From contig NZ_JAOEJU010000006.1 in assembly GCF_025447595.1 (NCBI RefSeq), positions 1 through 64,000 of the forward strand: 64,000 nt of DNA. Direction: 5' to 3'. Made by a program: the position numbers and the translations under genes. The notes beneath the pieces were generated by a model. The model worked only from the letters and a program-made list of their open reading frames with translations. It did not search any database and was not told the DNA's origin. The stretch is from Pseudomonas koreensis. GTDB lineage: Bacteria > Pseudomonadota > Gammaproteobacteria > Pseudomonadales > Pseudomonadaceae. The number at the start of each line of letters is the position of its first letter. Position 1 is the first letter of the stretch. Below, one piece after another: positions 1-9,123 of the stretch.

Positions 1-640
1 GCCGCTGGACATGACCAAGCGTGACCCGGGTGCCGCCCGCGACTCCTACAACGAGTTCGCCCAGCTGACCAGCCGCTACCCGAACAGCCGCTACGCGCCG
101 GACGCCAAGCAGCGCATGATCTACCTGCGCAACCTGCTGGCCGCCTACGAAATCCACGTGGCCGACTACTACCTGACCCGTCAGGCCTATGTCGCCGCTG
201 CCAACCGTGGTCGTTATGTAGTGGAAAACTTCCAGGAAACTCCATCGGTCGGTGACGGCCTGGCAGTGATGACCGAAGCCTACCAGCGTCTGCATCTGGA
301 CGAACTGGCGGCCACCAGCCTGGAAACCCTGAAGCTCAACTACCCGAACCACCCGAGCCTGCAGGACGGTCAGTTCGTGCCTCGCGTTGCCGAAGCCGAC
401 AACCGTTCGTTCCTGAGCAAGGCCACTCTGGGCCTGATCGAATCCCGTCCGCCGCTGCCGCCGGGAGAGACCCGCGCCAACCAGGACGTGCAGAAGCAGT
501 TCCAGGACGCGAAAGACGCGATCCCGAACGAGCTCAAGCCAAAAGACGAAAACGGCGATGTGATCGAAGAGCCGGAACCGGAGTCGAGCGACAGCGACCG
601 TTCCATCTTCAGCTACATGACCTTCGGTCTGTTCGACTGA
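1..640 (+). CDS. bamD: Outer membrane protein assembly factor BamD, C-terminal part
   Basis: C-terminal part of the BamD (ComL) lipoprotein of the BAM complex, which inserts beta-barrel proteins into the outer membrane. The reading frame is open from base 2, so the gene starts left of the window; the signal peptide and lipobox are not visible. The visible part has TPR-like helices (segments around [17 protein letters not shown] and [15 protein letters not shown]) typical of BamD, then an acidic, proline-rich tail ([11 protein letters not shown]). It is followed by a strong terminator. Position just before pilS-pilR matches the order I recall in P. aeruginosa, where comL precedes pilS. Confident family call. 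Confidence 0.93.
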   Translation, partial: PLDMTKRDPGAARDSYNEFAQLTSRYPNSRYAPDAKQRMIYLRNLLAAYEIHVADYYLTRQAYVAAANRGRYVVENFQETPSVGDGLAVMTEAYQRLHLDELAATSLETLKLNYPNHPSLQDGQFVPRVAEADNRSFLSKATLGLIESRPPLPPGETRANQDVQKQFQDAKDAIPNELKPKDENGDVIEEPEPESSDSDRSIFSYMTFGLFD

Positions 641-656
641 TCACTTCGGTGATGCC

Positions 657-688
657 AAAAAGGGAGATCTTCGGATCTCCCTTTTTAT
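657..688 (+). terminator. Rho-independent terminator after bamD
   Basis: Perfect stem agggagatc / gatctccct around a ttcg tetraloop, followed by a T-run (ctttttatt), 17 bases after the bamD stop. Confidence 0.9.
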
Positions 689-765
689 TGCGGCGTGTGA
701 TTGGGCTGTGCGCTTGTCGGGTCCTTGGCTAAACTGCCGAATCATTAGCCGAAAAGCCGCCCATC

Positions 766-999
766 ATGCTTCGTTTACTGTTCTGGATTGCCTTGATCGC
801 CGCTGCTGTCTGGTTGTGGCGCAAATTCAAGCCCCCCGCCTCGTCCACCCGATCGCCTCGCGAACAAGATGCCGCGCCGATGGTGCGCTGCGCCCATTGC
901 GGCGTACACCTGCCCCGCGACCGGGCGCTGAACCTTCAACAACAGTGGTATTGCAGCCAGGCTCACCTTGAGCAAGGCCCCGGTTCCAGTGATCGCTGA
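766..999 (+). CDS. PP0621 family small membrane-anchored protein
   Basis: 77-residue protein with one N-terminal membrane segment (residues 2-20) and a small cytoplasmic or periplasmic domain carrying CxxC (CAHC) and a later Cys in QWYCSQAH, an arrangement that suggests a zinc-ribbon-like metal site. I recognise this as the short PP0621-type protein that sits directly before pilS in Pseudomonas. Its 3' end overlaps the pilS start by 32 bases, so the two are probably translated from one mRNA. Function unknown; the cysteines argue for zinc binding, but this is inference. Confidence 0.78.
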   Translation: MLRLLFWIALIAAAVWLWRKFKPPASSTRSPREQDAAPMVRCAHCGVHLPRDRALNLQQQWYCSQAHLEQGPGSSDR

Positions 1000-2578
1000 G
1001 GCCGACAACGCCGACAGCAAACAGGCCCAGCGACTGCTGCGCCTCTATCATCTGTACCGTTTGAGTGTCGGCATCACGCTGGTGTTGCTGATATCCAGCA
1101 ACATGGACAACCGCCTGCTGACCTCGGCCAACGACGAGTTGCTGCGCAATGGCAGCTGGTTGTACCTGGTGCTGAACATCCTGCTGGTGGTGTTCCTCGA
1201 GAATATCCGCCGCCCGGCCCAGTTGTTCGGCCTGGCACTGGTCGACGTTCTGCTGCTGTGCGGCGTGTTCTACGCGGCGGGCGGCGTGGCCAGTGCAATC
1301 GGCAACTTGCTGATCGTCTCGGTGGCCATCAGCAACACCTTGCTGCGACGACGTATCGGCTTGCTGATAGCGGCCATTGGCGCACTCGGAATTGTCGGCC
1401 TGAGTTTTCTGCTGAGCTTCAGTCACCCGTTGAGCGCCAACGATTATCTGCAGGCCGGCACACTGGGGGCCTTGTGCTTCGCCGCCTCGCTGATGGTGCA
1501 AGGGTTGATGCGGCGTCTCGAAGTCAGTGAGAACCTGGCCGAGTTGCGCGCCAGCGAAGTCGTGGGTCTTGAAGCACTCAACGCGCTGATTCTGCAGCGC
1601 ATGCGCACCGGCATCCTGGTTCTTGACGAACAGCGCAGGGTGCAGCTGGCCAATCAAAGTGCCAAAGCCTTGCTGGGAATAACGCACCTGGAAGGCCAGT
1701 TAATCGATGATCACTCAAGCGCGTTGGTCGAACGCCTGCAACTGTGGCTGAACAACCCGACCCTGCGCCCGCAAAGCCTGAAAATCGCCGGCAATGGTCT
1801 CGAGCTGCAACCAAGCTTCATTGCCCTGGAACAGAGTTCAAACCAACAGACGCTGGTGTTTCTCGAGGACCTCGCGCAGGTCGCCCAGCATGCCCAACAA
1901 TTGAAGCTCGCTGCACTGGGGCGTCTGACGGCCGGTATTGCCCATGAAATCCGCAATCCGCTGGGCGCCATCAGTCATGCTGCTCAGCTGTTGCAGGAAT
2001 CCGAGGAACTCGACAGCGCGGATCGGCGTCTGACGCAGATCATTCAAGACCACTCTCAGCGCATGAACCGAGTCATCGAAAACGTCCTGCAACTGTCCCG
2101 CCGCCAGCAGAGCACACCGCAACGGCTGGATCTCAAGCCGTGGCTGGAGCAGTTCGTCGGCGAGGCCCGCGAACAGGCCGGCGAGCGCCAGCACATTCAC
2201 CTGCACATCGGCCCGGGGGATTTCCGCACCCTGATGGATCCCGGCCAGCTCACGCAGATTCTCGACAATCTGTTACGCAATGGCTGGCGCCACAGCGCCC
2301 TGCTGCACGATCCGGCCGAAGTCTGGCTGACGCTGTTTATCGACCCCGACAGCACGCTGGCCGTGCTCGAAGTGCAGGACAACGGCCCCGGCGTGCCGCT
2401 GGATCAGCAGGCTCACCTGTTCGAACCGTTCTTCACCACCAGCAACCAGGGCACCGGCCTTGGGCTTTATCTGTCTCGTGAGCTGTGCGAAAGCAATCAA
2501 GCGCGCCTAGACTTCAAATCACGCCAAGGCGGCGGCTGCTTTCGCATCACCTTTGCTCACGGACGGAAACAAAGTTGA
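968..2578 (+). CDS. pilS: PilS, sensor histidine kinase of the type IV pilus regulatory pair
   Basis: 536-residue membrane sensor kinase. The N-terminal 200 residues hold several hydrophobic segments (about 30-50, 70-190), as in the six-TM PilS; a PAS-like region follows (about 200-300). The phosphoacceptor His is H326 in the H box AHEIRNPLG. The ATPase domain has the N box (NLLRNG), G1 (DNGPGVP) and G2 (GTGLGLYLS). The start is a TTG at 968; the next Met is inside the first membrane segment, so TTG is preferred even though its Shine-Dalgarno is weak. The stop codon overlaps the pilR start (ttga). In P. aeruginosa PilS senses inner-membrane PilA and controls PilR. Confidence 0.9.
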   Translation: MSKAPVPVIAEADNADSKQAQRLLRLYHLYRLSVGITLVLLISSNMDNRLLTSANDELLRNGSWLYLVLNILLVVFLENIRRPAQLFGLALVDVLLLCGVFYAAGGVASAIGNLLIVSVAISNTLLRRRIGLLIAAIGALGIVGLSFLLSFSHPLSANDYLQAGTLGALCFAASLMVQGLMRRLEVSENLAELRASEVVGLEALNALILQRMRTGILVLDEQRRVQLANQSAKALLGITHLEGQLIDDHSSALVERLQLWLNNPTLRPQSLKIAGNGLELQPSFIALEQSSNQQTLVFLEDLAQVAQHAQQLKLAALGRLTAGIAHEIRNPLGAISHAAQLLQESEELDSADRRLTQIIQDHSQRMNRVIENVLQLSRRQQSTPQRLDLKPWLEQFVGEAREQAGERQHIHLHIGPGDFRTLMDPGQLTQILDNLLRNGWRHSALLHDPAEVWLTLFIDPDSTLAVLEVQDNGPGVPLDQQAHLFEPFFTTSNQGTGLGLYLSRELCESNQARLDFKSRQGGGCFRITFAHGRKQS

Positions 2579-3921
2579 ACACGAGCCCACGGCAAAAAAT
2601 CCTCATCGTCGACGACGAACCGGATATCCGCGAACTCCTGGAAATCACCCTGGGACGGATGAAACTCGACACCTTCAGCGCACGTAATCTCAATGAAGCC
2701 CAAGCGCTGCTGCATCGTGAGGCCTTCGATCTGTGTCTGACCGACATGCGCCTGCCAGACGGCACCGGACTGGATCTGGTGCAGCATATTCAGCAGCGCT
2801 ATCCACAACTGCCGGTGGCGATGATCACCGCCTACGGCAGCCTGGAGACGGCGATCAACGCCCTGAAGGCCGGGGCTTTTGACTTCCTGACCAAACCGGT
2901 GGATCTGACGCGCCTGCGCGAGTTGGTCGGCTCTGCGTTGCGCATGCCGGCGGCGGGCAAGGTCTGCACCTCGATCGATCGACGCTTATTCGGTGAGTCG
3001 CCACCGATGCGCAACCTGCGTAAACAGATCGACAAACTGGCCCGCAGTCAGGCGCCTGTCTACATCAGTGGCGAATCCGGTAGCGGCAAGGAGTTGGTAG
3101 CGCGGCTGATTCATGAACAGGGTCCGCGCGCCAGTCAGCCGTTCGTGCCGGTGAACTGCGGAGCGATTCCTTCAGAGTTGATGGAAAGCGAATTTTTCGG
3201 CCACCGCAAAGGTAGCTTCAGTGGCGCGGTGGAGGATAAACCGGGGCTGTTTCAGGCGGCTCATGGCGGCACGCTGTTTCTTGATGAAGTGGCTGATCTG
3301 CCGTTGCCGATGCAGGTCAAGCTGCTGCGGGCGATCCAGGAAAAAGCCGTGCGCAGTGTCGGTGGCCAACAGGAAACTGTGGTCGATGTGCGCATCCTCT
3401 GCGCGACGCACAAGGATCTCGATGCGGAAGTGGCTGCCGAGCGTTTTCGTCAGGATCTGTATTACCGGCTGAACGTGATCGAACTGCGCGTCCCCTCACT
3501 GCGCGAGCGCCGCGATGACATCGAAGTACTGGCCGACCACATGCTCAAGCGCCTGGCCAATGACACCGGGCAGCCGGCGGCACGCCTTCATCCTCATGCC
3601 CTCGAGGCGCTGAAAAACTACCGGTTTCCGGGCAACGTGCGGGAGCTGGAGAACGTGCTCGAGCGGGCGCACACCCTGTGTGAAAACCGCACGATCGAGG
3701 CCGAGGATTTACGTCTGAGTGAAGGAAACGGCACCGCCGAGGGAGGCATTGCCGATCTCACGCAGATCGACAATCTCGAAGACTATCTGGAAAGCGTCGA
3801 GCGCAAACTGATTCTGCAGGCGCTGGAAGAGACTCGCTGGAATCGCACGGCGGCGGCGCAGCGGTTGAGCCTGTCGTTTCGGTCGATGCGCTACAGGCTC
3901 AAGAAACTGGGCCTGGATTAA
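2575..3921 (+). CDS. pilR: PilR, sigma-54-dependent response regulator
   Basis: 448-residue NtrC-family activator and partner of PilS; it turns on sigma-54-dependent pilin transcription in P. aeruginosa. The receiver domain starts with ILIVDDEPD and its phospho-Asp is D57 (LTDMRLPDG). The AAA+ domain has Walker A GESGSGKE, the sigma-54 contact loop in the form GSFSGA instead of GAFTGA, and Walker B TLFLDEV. The C-terminal Fis-type helix-turn-helix reads WNRTAAAQRLSLSFRSMRYRL. I chose the TTG at 2575 (preceded by ggacgg, overlapping the pilS stop) because upstream in-frame codons have no similarity to PilR and the resulting length fits the family (about 445). Confidence 0.92.
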   Translation: MNTSPRQKILIVDDEPDIRELLEITLGRMKLDTFSARNLNEAQALLHREAFDLCLTDMRLPDGTGLDLVQHIQQRYPQLPVAMITAYGSLETAINALKAGAFDFLTKPVDLTRLRELVGSALRMPAAGKVCTSIDRRLFGESPPMRNLRKQIDKLARSQAPVYISGESGSGKELVARLIHEQGPRASQPFVPVNCGAIPSELMESEFFGHRKGSFSGAVEDKPGLFQAAHGGTLFLDEVADLPLPMQVKLLRAIQEKAVRSVGGQQETVVDVRILCATHKDLDAEVAAERFRQDLYYRLNVIELRVPSLRERRDDIEVLADHMLKRLANDTGQPAARLHPHALEALKNYRFPGNVRELENVLERAHTLCENRTIEAEDLRLSEGNGTAEGGIADLTQIDNLEDYLESVERKLILQALEETRWNRTAAAQRLSLSFRSMRYRLKKLGLD

Positions 3922-3926
3922 GGACC

Positions 3927-3950
3927 CTTTCGCGGGCTTGCCCGCGAAAG
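3927..3950. repeat. REP-like hairpin between pilR and thiO
   Basis: Perfect inverted repeat ctttcgcggg-cttg-cccgcgaaag lying between two convergent genes. It lacks a T-run in either direction and matches the common Pseudomonas REP core, so it is a REP-type hairpin that may also stabilise 3' ends. Confidence 0.6.
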
Positions 3951-3980
3951 CGATTGGTCAGTCGCCTGGAGAAAAACTGA

Positions 3981-5081
3981 CTAGATACGTCCGGCCGGTG
4001 CATACGGCGCCGGATCAATGATCGGCGCGCGCCCCAGCATCACGTCGGCAAACAACTGACAGGACGCCGGCGCCAGCACCAGCCCGTTGCGATAATGCCC
4101 GCAGTTCAGCCACAGACCATCAAAACCCGGAACCTGGCCAATGTAAGGAATGCCTTCCGGTGAACCCGGTCGCAGCCCTGCCCAATGTCCTACCACTTCG
4201 GCATCGGCCAGCGCCGGCAACAACTCGACTGCCGATGCCTTGAGGCTTTCCAGGGCGTTGTCCGTCGGGGTCTTGTCGAAGCCTTCGTGCTCCAGCGTAC
4301 TGCCGATCAGAATGTGCCCGTCGCGGCGCGGAATCGCGTAGCGCCCCTTGGCCAGCACCATGCTCGGCAGGAAGTCCGCCGCGCACTTGTAGAGAATCAT
4401 CTGACCCTTGACCGGTTCCACCGGCAGCGACAGGTTCAAGGTCTTGAGCAATTCGCCGCTCCACGCGCCCGCCGTCAGCACGACCTGATCGCCAGCGATC
4501 ACACCGGTGGAAGTCTGCACCCCCACCACCCGTTCACCTTCACGAACAAACCCGCTGACTTCACACTGCTCGTGAATCGTCACGTTCGGCAGCGCCTGCA
4601 ACGCCGCTTTCAAAGATTTCACCAGCCGAGGATTGCGCACGTTGGCCACATCGGCCATGTAGATCGCCCGGGAAAAACCGCCACCGAGCACCAGCACCGC
4701 ATCATGCGCCGCCGAGATATCCACCGCCCGCAACGGGCGGTTTTCCCGCGCGGCCCACGCCAGCGCTTCGGCTTCGTCATCCAGATCCAGCCAGTACAGG
4801 CCAGTAGTGTGCACTTCGGGATCGACCCCGGTATCGGCAAAAAGACGCTCGCCCAGCTGTGGATAGAAATCCTGCGACCAGTGCGCCAGTGCAGTGACAG
4901 CCGGGCTGTAGCGCCAAGGATAAAGCGGAGACACGATACCGCCGCCGGCCCAGGACGATTCCTGGCCGACGTTCGAACGATCCAGCAGCACCACGCTGCC
5001 GACCTCGGAGGCGAGGTTGTACGCAGTGAGCAGGCCAATCACCCCGCCACCGACAATCACCACTTGCTGTTGCCTGGTCAT
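3981..5081 (-). CDS. thiO: Glycine oxidase ThiO
   Basis: 366-residue FAD-dependent D-amino-acid-oxidase-fold enzyme. ThiO oxidises glycine to iminoglycine for the thiazole part of thiamine. The dinucleotide-binding motif VIVGGGVIGLLTA is at residues 8-20, followed by an acidic end of the second strand (LLDRSNVGQESSWAGGG). The C-terminal half carries the family motifs VKGQMILY, HILIGSTLEHEGFD and GLRPGSPEGIPYIG. The gene is separated by 57 bp from pilE on the same strand, with a terminator between, so it is probably its own unit. No TPP riboswitch is visible in the short upstream space. Same neighbour order as in P. aeruginosa. Confidence 0.9.
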   Translation of the reverse strand: MTRQQQVVIVGGGVIGLLTAYNLASEVGSVVLLDRSNVGQESSWAGGGIVSPLYPWRYSPAVTALAHWSQDFYPQLGERLFADTGVDPEVHTTGLYWLDLDDEAEALAWAARENRPLRAVDISAAHDAVLVLGGGFSRAIYMADVANVRNPRLVKSLKAALQALPNVTIHEQCEVSGFVREGERVVGVQTSTGVIAGDQVVLTAGAWSGELLKTLNLSLPVEPVKGQMILYKCAADFLPSMVLAKGRYAIPRRDGHILIGSTLEHEGFDKTPTDNALESLKASAVELLPALADAEVVGHWAGLRPGSPEGIPYIGQVPGFDGLWLNCGHYRNGLVLAPASCQLFADVMLGRAPIIDPAPYAPAGRI

Positions 5082-5096
5082 GTTTGATCCAACCGT

Positions 5097-5125
5097 AAAA
5101 AAGACAGTGGGCGCAAATGGCGCCC
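5097..5125 (-). terminator. Terminator after the minor-pilin operon
   Basis: On the minus strand gggcgc-cattt-gcgccc is followed by a short spacer and tttttta. It lies 14 bases after the pilE stop and before thiO. Confidence 0.65.
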
Positions 5126-5138
5126 GAAATAAAGAGGC

Positions 5139-5540
5139 TCAGCGCCCCCAGCAATCCTTGGTGGTCAGCCCGGTGGTCGCGTTGTTCATACTTCTGACAC
5201 CGGTGTTGGTGAGGGTGAAATCCCCACACTTGTCAGCGGCCATTGCCGTGCCGGTCTTGCGGGTCGCGGTCAGCAGGAAGGTCTGATCGGTGATCGTCGG
5301 CGTGATGGTGTAGAAATCGTTGCCGGTGCTCAACCCGGTGACCCCGGTGTAGACGTTGTTCTTCGAATAGAAGCGTTCGAGGATCTGTGCCTGTTCCGAC
5401 AAAGTGCTGACCACGTCGGCACGACGGCCCTTCTTCACGTATTCGGTGAGGCTCGGATAGCCGATGGTGATGACGATACCGATGATTGCAATCACGATCA
5501 TGATTTCGATCAGGGTGAAGCCTCGGTTGGATCTGCGCAT
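5139..5540 (-). CDS. pilE: Minor type IV pilin PilE
   Basis: 133-residue class III-signal pilin. The short leader MRRSNRG is cut before Phe by the prepilin peptidase PilD; the mature N-terminus FTLIEIMIVIAIIGI has the conserved Glu5 and the hydrophobic alpha helix that inserts in the membrane and the pilus core. The C-terminal globular part has a disulfide pair candidate (CGDF and KDCWGR). It is the last gene of the fimU-pilVWXY1-pilE operon, 16 bp after pilY1. In P. aeruginosa PilE links the minor pilin/PilY1 tip complex to major pilin. Confidence 0.9.
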   Translation of the reverse strand: MRRSNRGFTLIEIMIVIAIIGIVITIGYPSLTEYVKKGRRADVVSTLSEQAQILERFYSKNNVYTGVTGLSTGNDFYTITPTITDQTFLLTATRKTGTAMAADKCGDFTLTNTGVRSMNNATTGLTTKDCWGR

Positions 5541-5555
5541 GCCTCGAACTCTCGC

Positions 5556-8500
5556 TTACTGAATTTGCCGCCACATGATACGACGGCTGCCGCCGCCGGA
5601 TTTTTCCACCAGGGTGGTGATACCGCCACTGGAATCGTTCACGACCTTGCGTGATGCACCGTTGACAATGGCGTTCAGGGTCGGGATACCGCCAGTGAAC
5701 ACCACGCCGCTGGAAATCGTGTCGTTGCTGTCGACCACGCCGTCGGCGTTGGTGTCGAGCACCGCGTAGTTGAGCATCTTACCGCTGAACGCATCGAGTT
5801 CGATCAGTTTGCCGGTACCGAAACTGGAACACGGGTCGGTGGTATCGACACTGGCCGTGGTAAACACGATACGTCCCAGCACCAGACTGGCCTGATTGAT
5901 CACCCGCTCACCGGTCAATGCGTTGTTGTACACCAGCGGTAGATACCAGCCCTTCTCTGCCGGATAGACCGTGTCGTTCTGGCTTGTGGTGACGAACTGC
6001 CCCGTGCTGCCGGAGAACACCCCGGTGATTGCCTGCGCCTGCAAACTGCTGACCGTGAGCTGGCCCGAGCCGCCATCGGCATCCCACACCGAATAGAACG
6101 CCTGCAGATCCTTGTTGGTCTTGTCCGCTGTTTCGTTGAACTTGCCGGTGCCGACGAATATCTGTTTGCCGCCCAGCGAATTGTCCGCCAGCAGCGGTTG
6201 TGCGGTGATCGGCTGAGTCGCGCCGCCGGCCGTGGTGAACAACGGCTTGCCGGAAAACGCTACGCCCCAGCTGTCGGAAGACGTGGCGCTCAGGTCGAAC
6301 TTCCACAACCGCCCCTTCAAGTCACCGCCATACGCAGCCTGCACCACATTCTGCGAATTGACCCGCAGCTTCACCGAGGACAGGCCGTTGGTGGTTTCCG
6401 TACTGTCGATGACGATTTTCTTGATCAGCGAGCCATCGCGCACATCCAGCACATACAGCGCCGCCACCCCGGAGTTGCTGCCGTAACCGTTGGCAATGAA
6501 TGCTGCCCAACGACCATCGGCCAAGCGTGCCACTTCCGGACGGGCATAGGCGTAACCCAGATCATTAAAAGCGCTGGAGGTGCTGGCGGTAGCCGGCGCG
6601 CTGACTTCCCACAAGGCACGGATGACGTTGCCCGCCGAGGCGTCGAACAGCTGGAGCCCGTAGTAAGTCTTGCCGCCGGCGCCCGTACCGCCGATGGCCA
6701 GGGTTTTCCACGCCGTGCCGAATTGGGCGTCGAATACACCGAGCTGACCATCCACCAGAAACTTGTGGCTGACGCCGTTGACGTAGTTCGGATCGGCAAT
6801 CAGGCGCAGCGAGGGCAATACGCTGGAGGGCATGTAGGCATAGCGCCGGGTACCGTTGGCCGAGTTGATGACGCTGACAAAACCGTCGTTGGCGTTCACC
6901 ACCAGGCTGGCATTCATGTTCGAAGCCTTGGTGGTCAGGTAGGTACTGTAAGTCGTGTCACCCGCCAGATCGGAAGCAGTTTTTTCCGTGGGCGAAGCCA
7001 GCACCAGTGGTGAGTTGATGATGTCCCCGAGCAACACACTGCGCACTTTGAGCCCGATCTTGTTGATGCCCTTGCTCCACTCCACCAGGTCGATGCCGCT
7101 GATGCCGGTGGGCAGTCCCTGGCTGAGAACGATCTGCTGGGCCGGGGCGAAGTTGCCGTAGGCAAGCGTCACCGCCGCGTTGTTCAGGGTGTTCCACGAC
7201 TGGTAGGTCGGCGCGGTGGCGCTGGACACGATGGCCGTATCGGTGGTCCACAGCACCGCCGACGTATTGACCGCACCGGCCGAGGTGAAACCAAATGACT
7301 TGATCGTGCCGCGCCAGTCCTTGGGGTCATAACTGGTCTGGAAATAACTGGTGCCGCTCGCCAGCGTCGTGCCGCTGGCGACACCGCTGCCGCCGGAGCC
7401 GGCCTTGGAGGTGATATCGCTCAACGCCGAGGACAGCGCGGCATTCAGGCCGGCGCTGTCGGTCGCCTGGTAATAGCGGCCCTGTCCGTAATCCGCTGCG
7501 TCCGAGAGCATGTCATTGGAGGCAGTGAACCCTACGGTGTAGGTGTTCATGTTCTGCTTGGGAAAATCCACCGCATTCCAGCTCTTGCCCGCTGCGTCGG
7601 TGCCGGTCGAACGCATATCGATGTCGAAGGCGAACTTGGCGATGTCATCCAGATAGAGAGTATCGCCCTCGCCGTCACCGTTCAGATTGTTGCCGTCATT
7701 GTTGACACCGTCCCAGTTCGGTAAACGGCTCCCACCCAGCGGATCATTGGTCGGGAAAGTGCGGTCGTAGGTCGGCAGACCGTCAGTAATCACCACGCCA
7801 TAGTTTTTCTGGCAGCGGTACTGGATAGGACTGGTGTAGGTCGCGGGCGTGCTGTTGTAGTAAGGCGCCATGCCGCGCATATAGCGGGTGATTTCGTAAT
7901 AAGTCTCCGCCAGAGGCGTATTGGCCACCGCGCTCAGGCCGTTGATCGAGGAAATCAGTGCGCTGTAGTTGGTGTCGGCCTGGGCCTGGGTCACGCTGCC
8001 GCTGACCGGTGACAAGTCGCTGATGGAGCGCGCGATGAAACCACCGTTGCCGGGGTTGTTGCTGGTGGCCGGGTTGAAAGTGGCCAGGCCCATGCGCAGG
8101 TTGCGGTTACTGGTGACCAGTGCGGTGGAAACGTTGCGCGCCACGTTGATCCGGTAATCGTTGGGAATGGCCCCAGTGGTGAAGTCGCGCGTGCCATTGC
8201 TGATCGCCAGCCCGACCACGTAGGCAATGTAGTCCCCCGAATAGCGGGTGTTGCCGCTGCCCACCGGATCCGGCAATTTCAGGCAAAGGGGTGCAAGGCT
8301 GTTGTTGTAAAAAGCAAACGCACCGCCGGAGCAACCGGACGTCGGCAGGCTCGACACAAATATCGAGTCACCGGTAATCGCGGTCGAACTCAGGCACAGT
8401 CCGAGCACCGCATTGCACTGCCGGGCCGGCGTGCGATCCACGGTCGGATCGAACCCGCTCGCATAGATGATGCTGTTCATGCTGCCCGAGTCGTCGATCA

Positions 8501-8648
8501 TCAACATGACATTCGGTGGCACGGCGGCCGCACTCAACAGCGGCGAATCGGAGGGTGTGAAGGCATACGCCGGTGCGGCCAGATAAAACCCGGTCAGCAT
8601 GCCGAGCAGCAGCGACAGCCATTTGAAGCGTCGCTCAGTACTTCGCAT
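5556..8648 (-). CDS. pilY1: PilY1, pilus tip-associated adhesin
   Basis: 1030-residue PilY1. The signal peptide spans residues 1-29 (cleavage near AYA-F). A von Willebrand A domain follows at once, with an intact MIDAS motif (D52, S54, S56 in DDSGS). The C-terminal half is the beta-propeller region of PilY1, and an EF-hand-like calcium loop DTNADGVVD is at 965-973. PilY1 acts with the minor pilins in priming pilus assembly, adhesion and surface sensing. The chosen ATG at 8648 has a GGAG 8 bases upstream and overlaps pilX by 14 bases; longer extensions have no signal peptide. The protein is somewhat shorter than P. aeruginosa PilY1 (about 1160), and there is no pilY2 between it and pilE. Confidence 0.9.
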   Translation of the reverse strand: MRSTERRFKWLSLLLGMLTGFYLAAPAYAFTPSDSPLLSAAAVPPNVMLMIDDSGSMNSIIYASGFDPTVDRTPARQCNAVLGLCLSSTAITGDSIFVSSLPTSGCSGGAFAFYNNSLAPLCLKLPDPVGSGNTRYSGDYIAYVVGLAISNGTRDFTTGAIPNDYRINVARNVSTALVTSNRNLRMGLATFNPATSNNPGNGGFIARSISDLSPVSGSVTQAQADTNYSALISSINGLSAVANTPLAETYYEITRYMRGMAPYYNSTPATYTSPIQYRCQKNYGVVITDGLPTYDRTFPTNDPLGGSRLPNWDGVNNDGNNLNGDGEGDTLYLDDIAKFAFDIDMRSTGTDAAGKSWNAVDFPKQNMNTYTVGFTASNDMLSDAADYGQGRYYQATDSAGLNAALSSALSDITSKAGSGGSGVASGTTLASGTSYFQTSYDPKDWRGTIKSFGFTSAGAVNTSAVLWTTDTAIVSSATAPTYQSWNTLNNAAVTLAYGNFAPAQQIVLSQGLPTGISGIDLVEWSKGINKIGLKVRSVLLGDIINSPLVLASPTEKTASDLAGDTTYSTYLTTKASNMNASLVVNANDGFVSVINSANGTRRYAYMPSSVLPSLRLIADPNYVNGVSHKFLVDGQLGVFDAQFGTAWKTLAIGGTGAGGKTYYGLQLFDASAGNVIRALWEVSAPATASTSSAFNDLGYAYARPEVARLADGRWAAFIANGYGSNSGVAALYVLDVRDGSLIKKIVIDSTETTNGLSSVKLRVNSQNVVQAAYGGDLKGRLWKFDLSATSSDSWGVAFSGKPLFTTAGGATQPITAQPLLADNSLGGKQIFVGTGKFNETADKTNKDLQAFYSVWDADGGSGQLTVSSLQAQAITGVFSGSTGQFVTTSQNDTVYPAEKGWYLPLVYNNALTGERVINQASLVLGRIVFTTASVDTTDPCSSFGTGKLIELDAFSGKMLNYAVLDTNADGVVDSNDTISSGVVFTGGIPTLNAIVNGASRKVVNDSSGGITTLVEKSGGGSRRIMWRQIQ

Positions 8649-9114
8649 AGACACTCTCCACCACACTGCGCGAAGTGCCGGCGATGCCGACGGCCGTGAC
8701 CCGGTACAGCGTCGCCGAGGTGTTGCTGGGCACATTCACTGCGGTCAGGGTGGTGCCAATGTTTTGCACGCCATAAAACCCGCTGCCGGCGGCGATCCAG
8801 TTGACGCCCGACGTGGAGTTGAGCCCTGCCGCACTGACCACCGAAGACTCCGCCGGCGGTGCACATTGCGTGGTGCTGGCACACACCGCCAGCGCGTAGC
8901 CGTCCAGTTGCACCGCACTTTCGCCGATGCGCAGCGCTGCCTCGGCAGTCTGGAATGATTGATTGCGCAGGCTCACGCTGCCGGCCATTTTTTCCTGCAG
9001 GTTGGCACTTTGCATCGACGACAGACCAATCACCGTCAGGAGCAACAGAAACACCAGTGTCACCAGTAACACCATGCCTCGCTGAGTCCGATGTCTGGTT
9101 AAAGAAAGGCTCAT
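8635..9114 (-). CDS. pilX: Minor type IV pilin PilX
   Basis: 159-residue minor pilin-like protein. The N-terminal sequence QRG-MVLLVTLVFLLLLTVIGL is a prepilin peptidase site followed by a hydrophobic helix; position 5 of the mature chain is Val and not Glu, as in GspK-type tip subunits that need not pair with a preceding subunit. The following AALRIGESAVQ region fits the PilX N-terminal family. It lies between pilW (9 bp gap) and pilY1 (14 bp overlap). It is thought to sit in the priming tip complex with PilV, PilW, FimU and PilY1. Confidence 0.87.
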   Translation of the reverse strand: MSLSLTRHRTQRGMVLLVTLVFLLLLTVIGLSSMQSANLQEKMAGSVSLRNQSFQTAEAALRIGESAVQLDGYALAVCASTTQCAPPAESSVVSAAGLNSTSGVNWIAAGSGFYGVQNIGTTLTAVNVPSNTSATLYRVTAVGIAGTSRSVVESVYAKY

Positions 9115-9123
9115 TCCCGACCC

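Noticed and set aside
5082..5138. TPP riboswitch before thiO
   Set aside because: The space is only 57 bases, taken up by the pilE terminator; no TPP-box sequence is visible.
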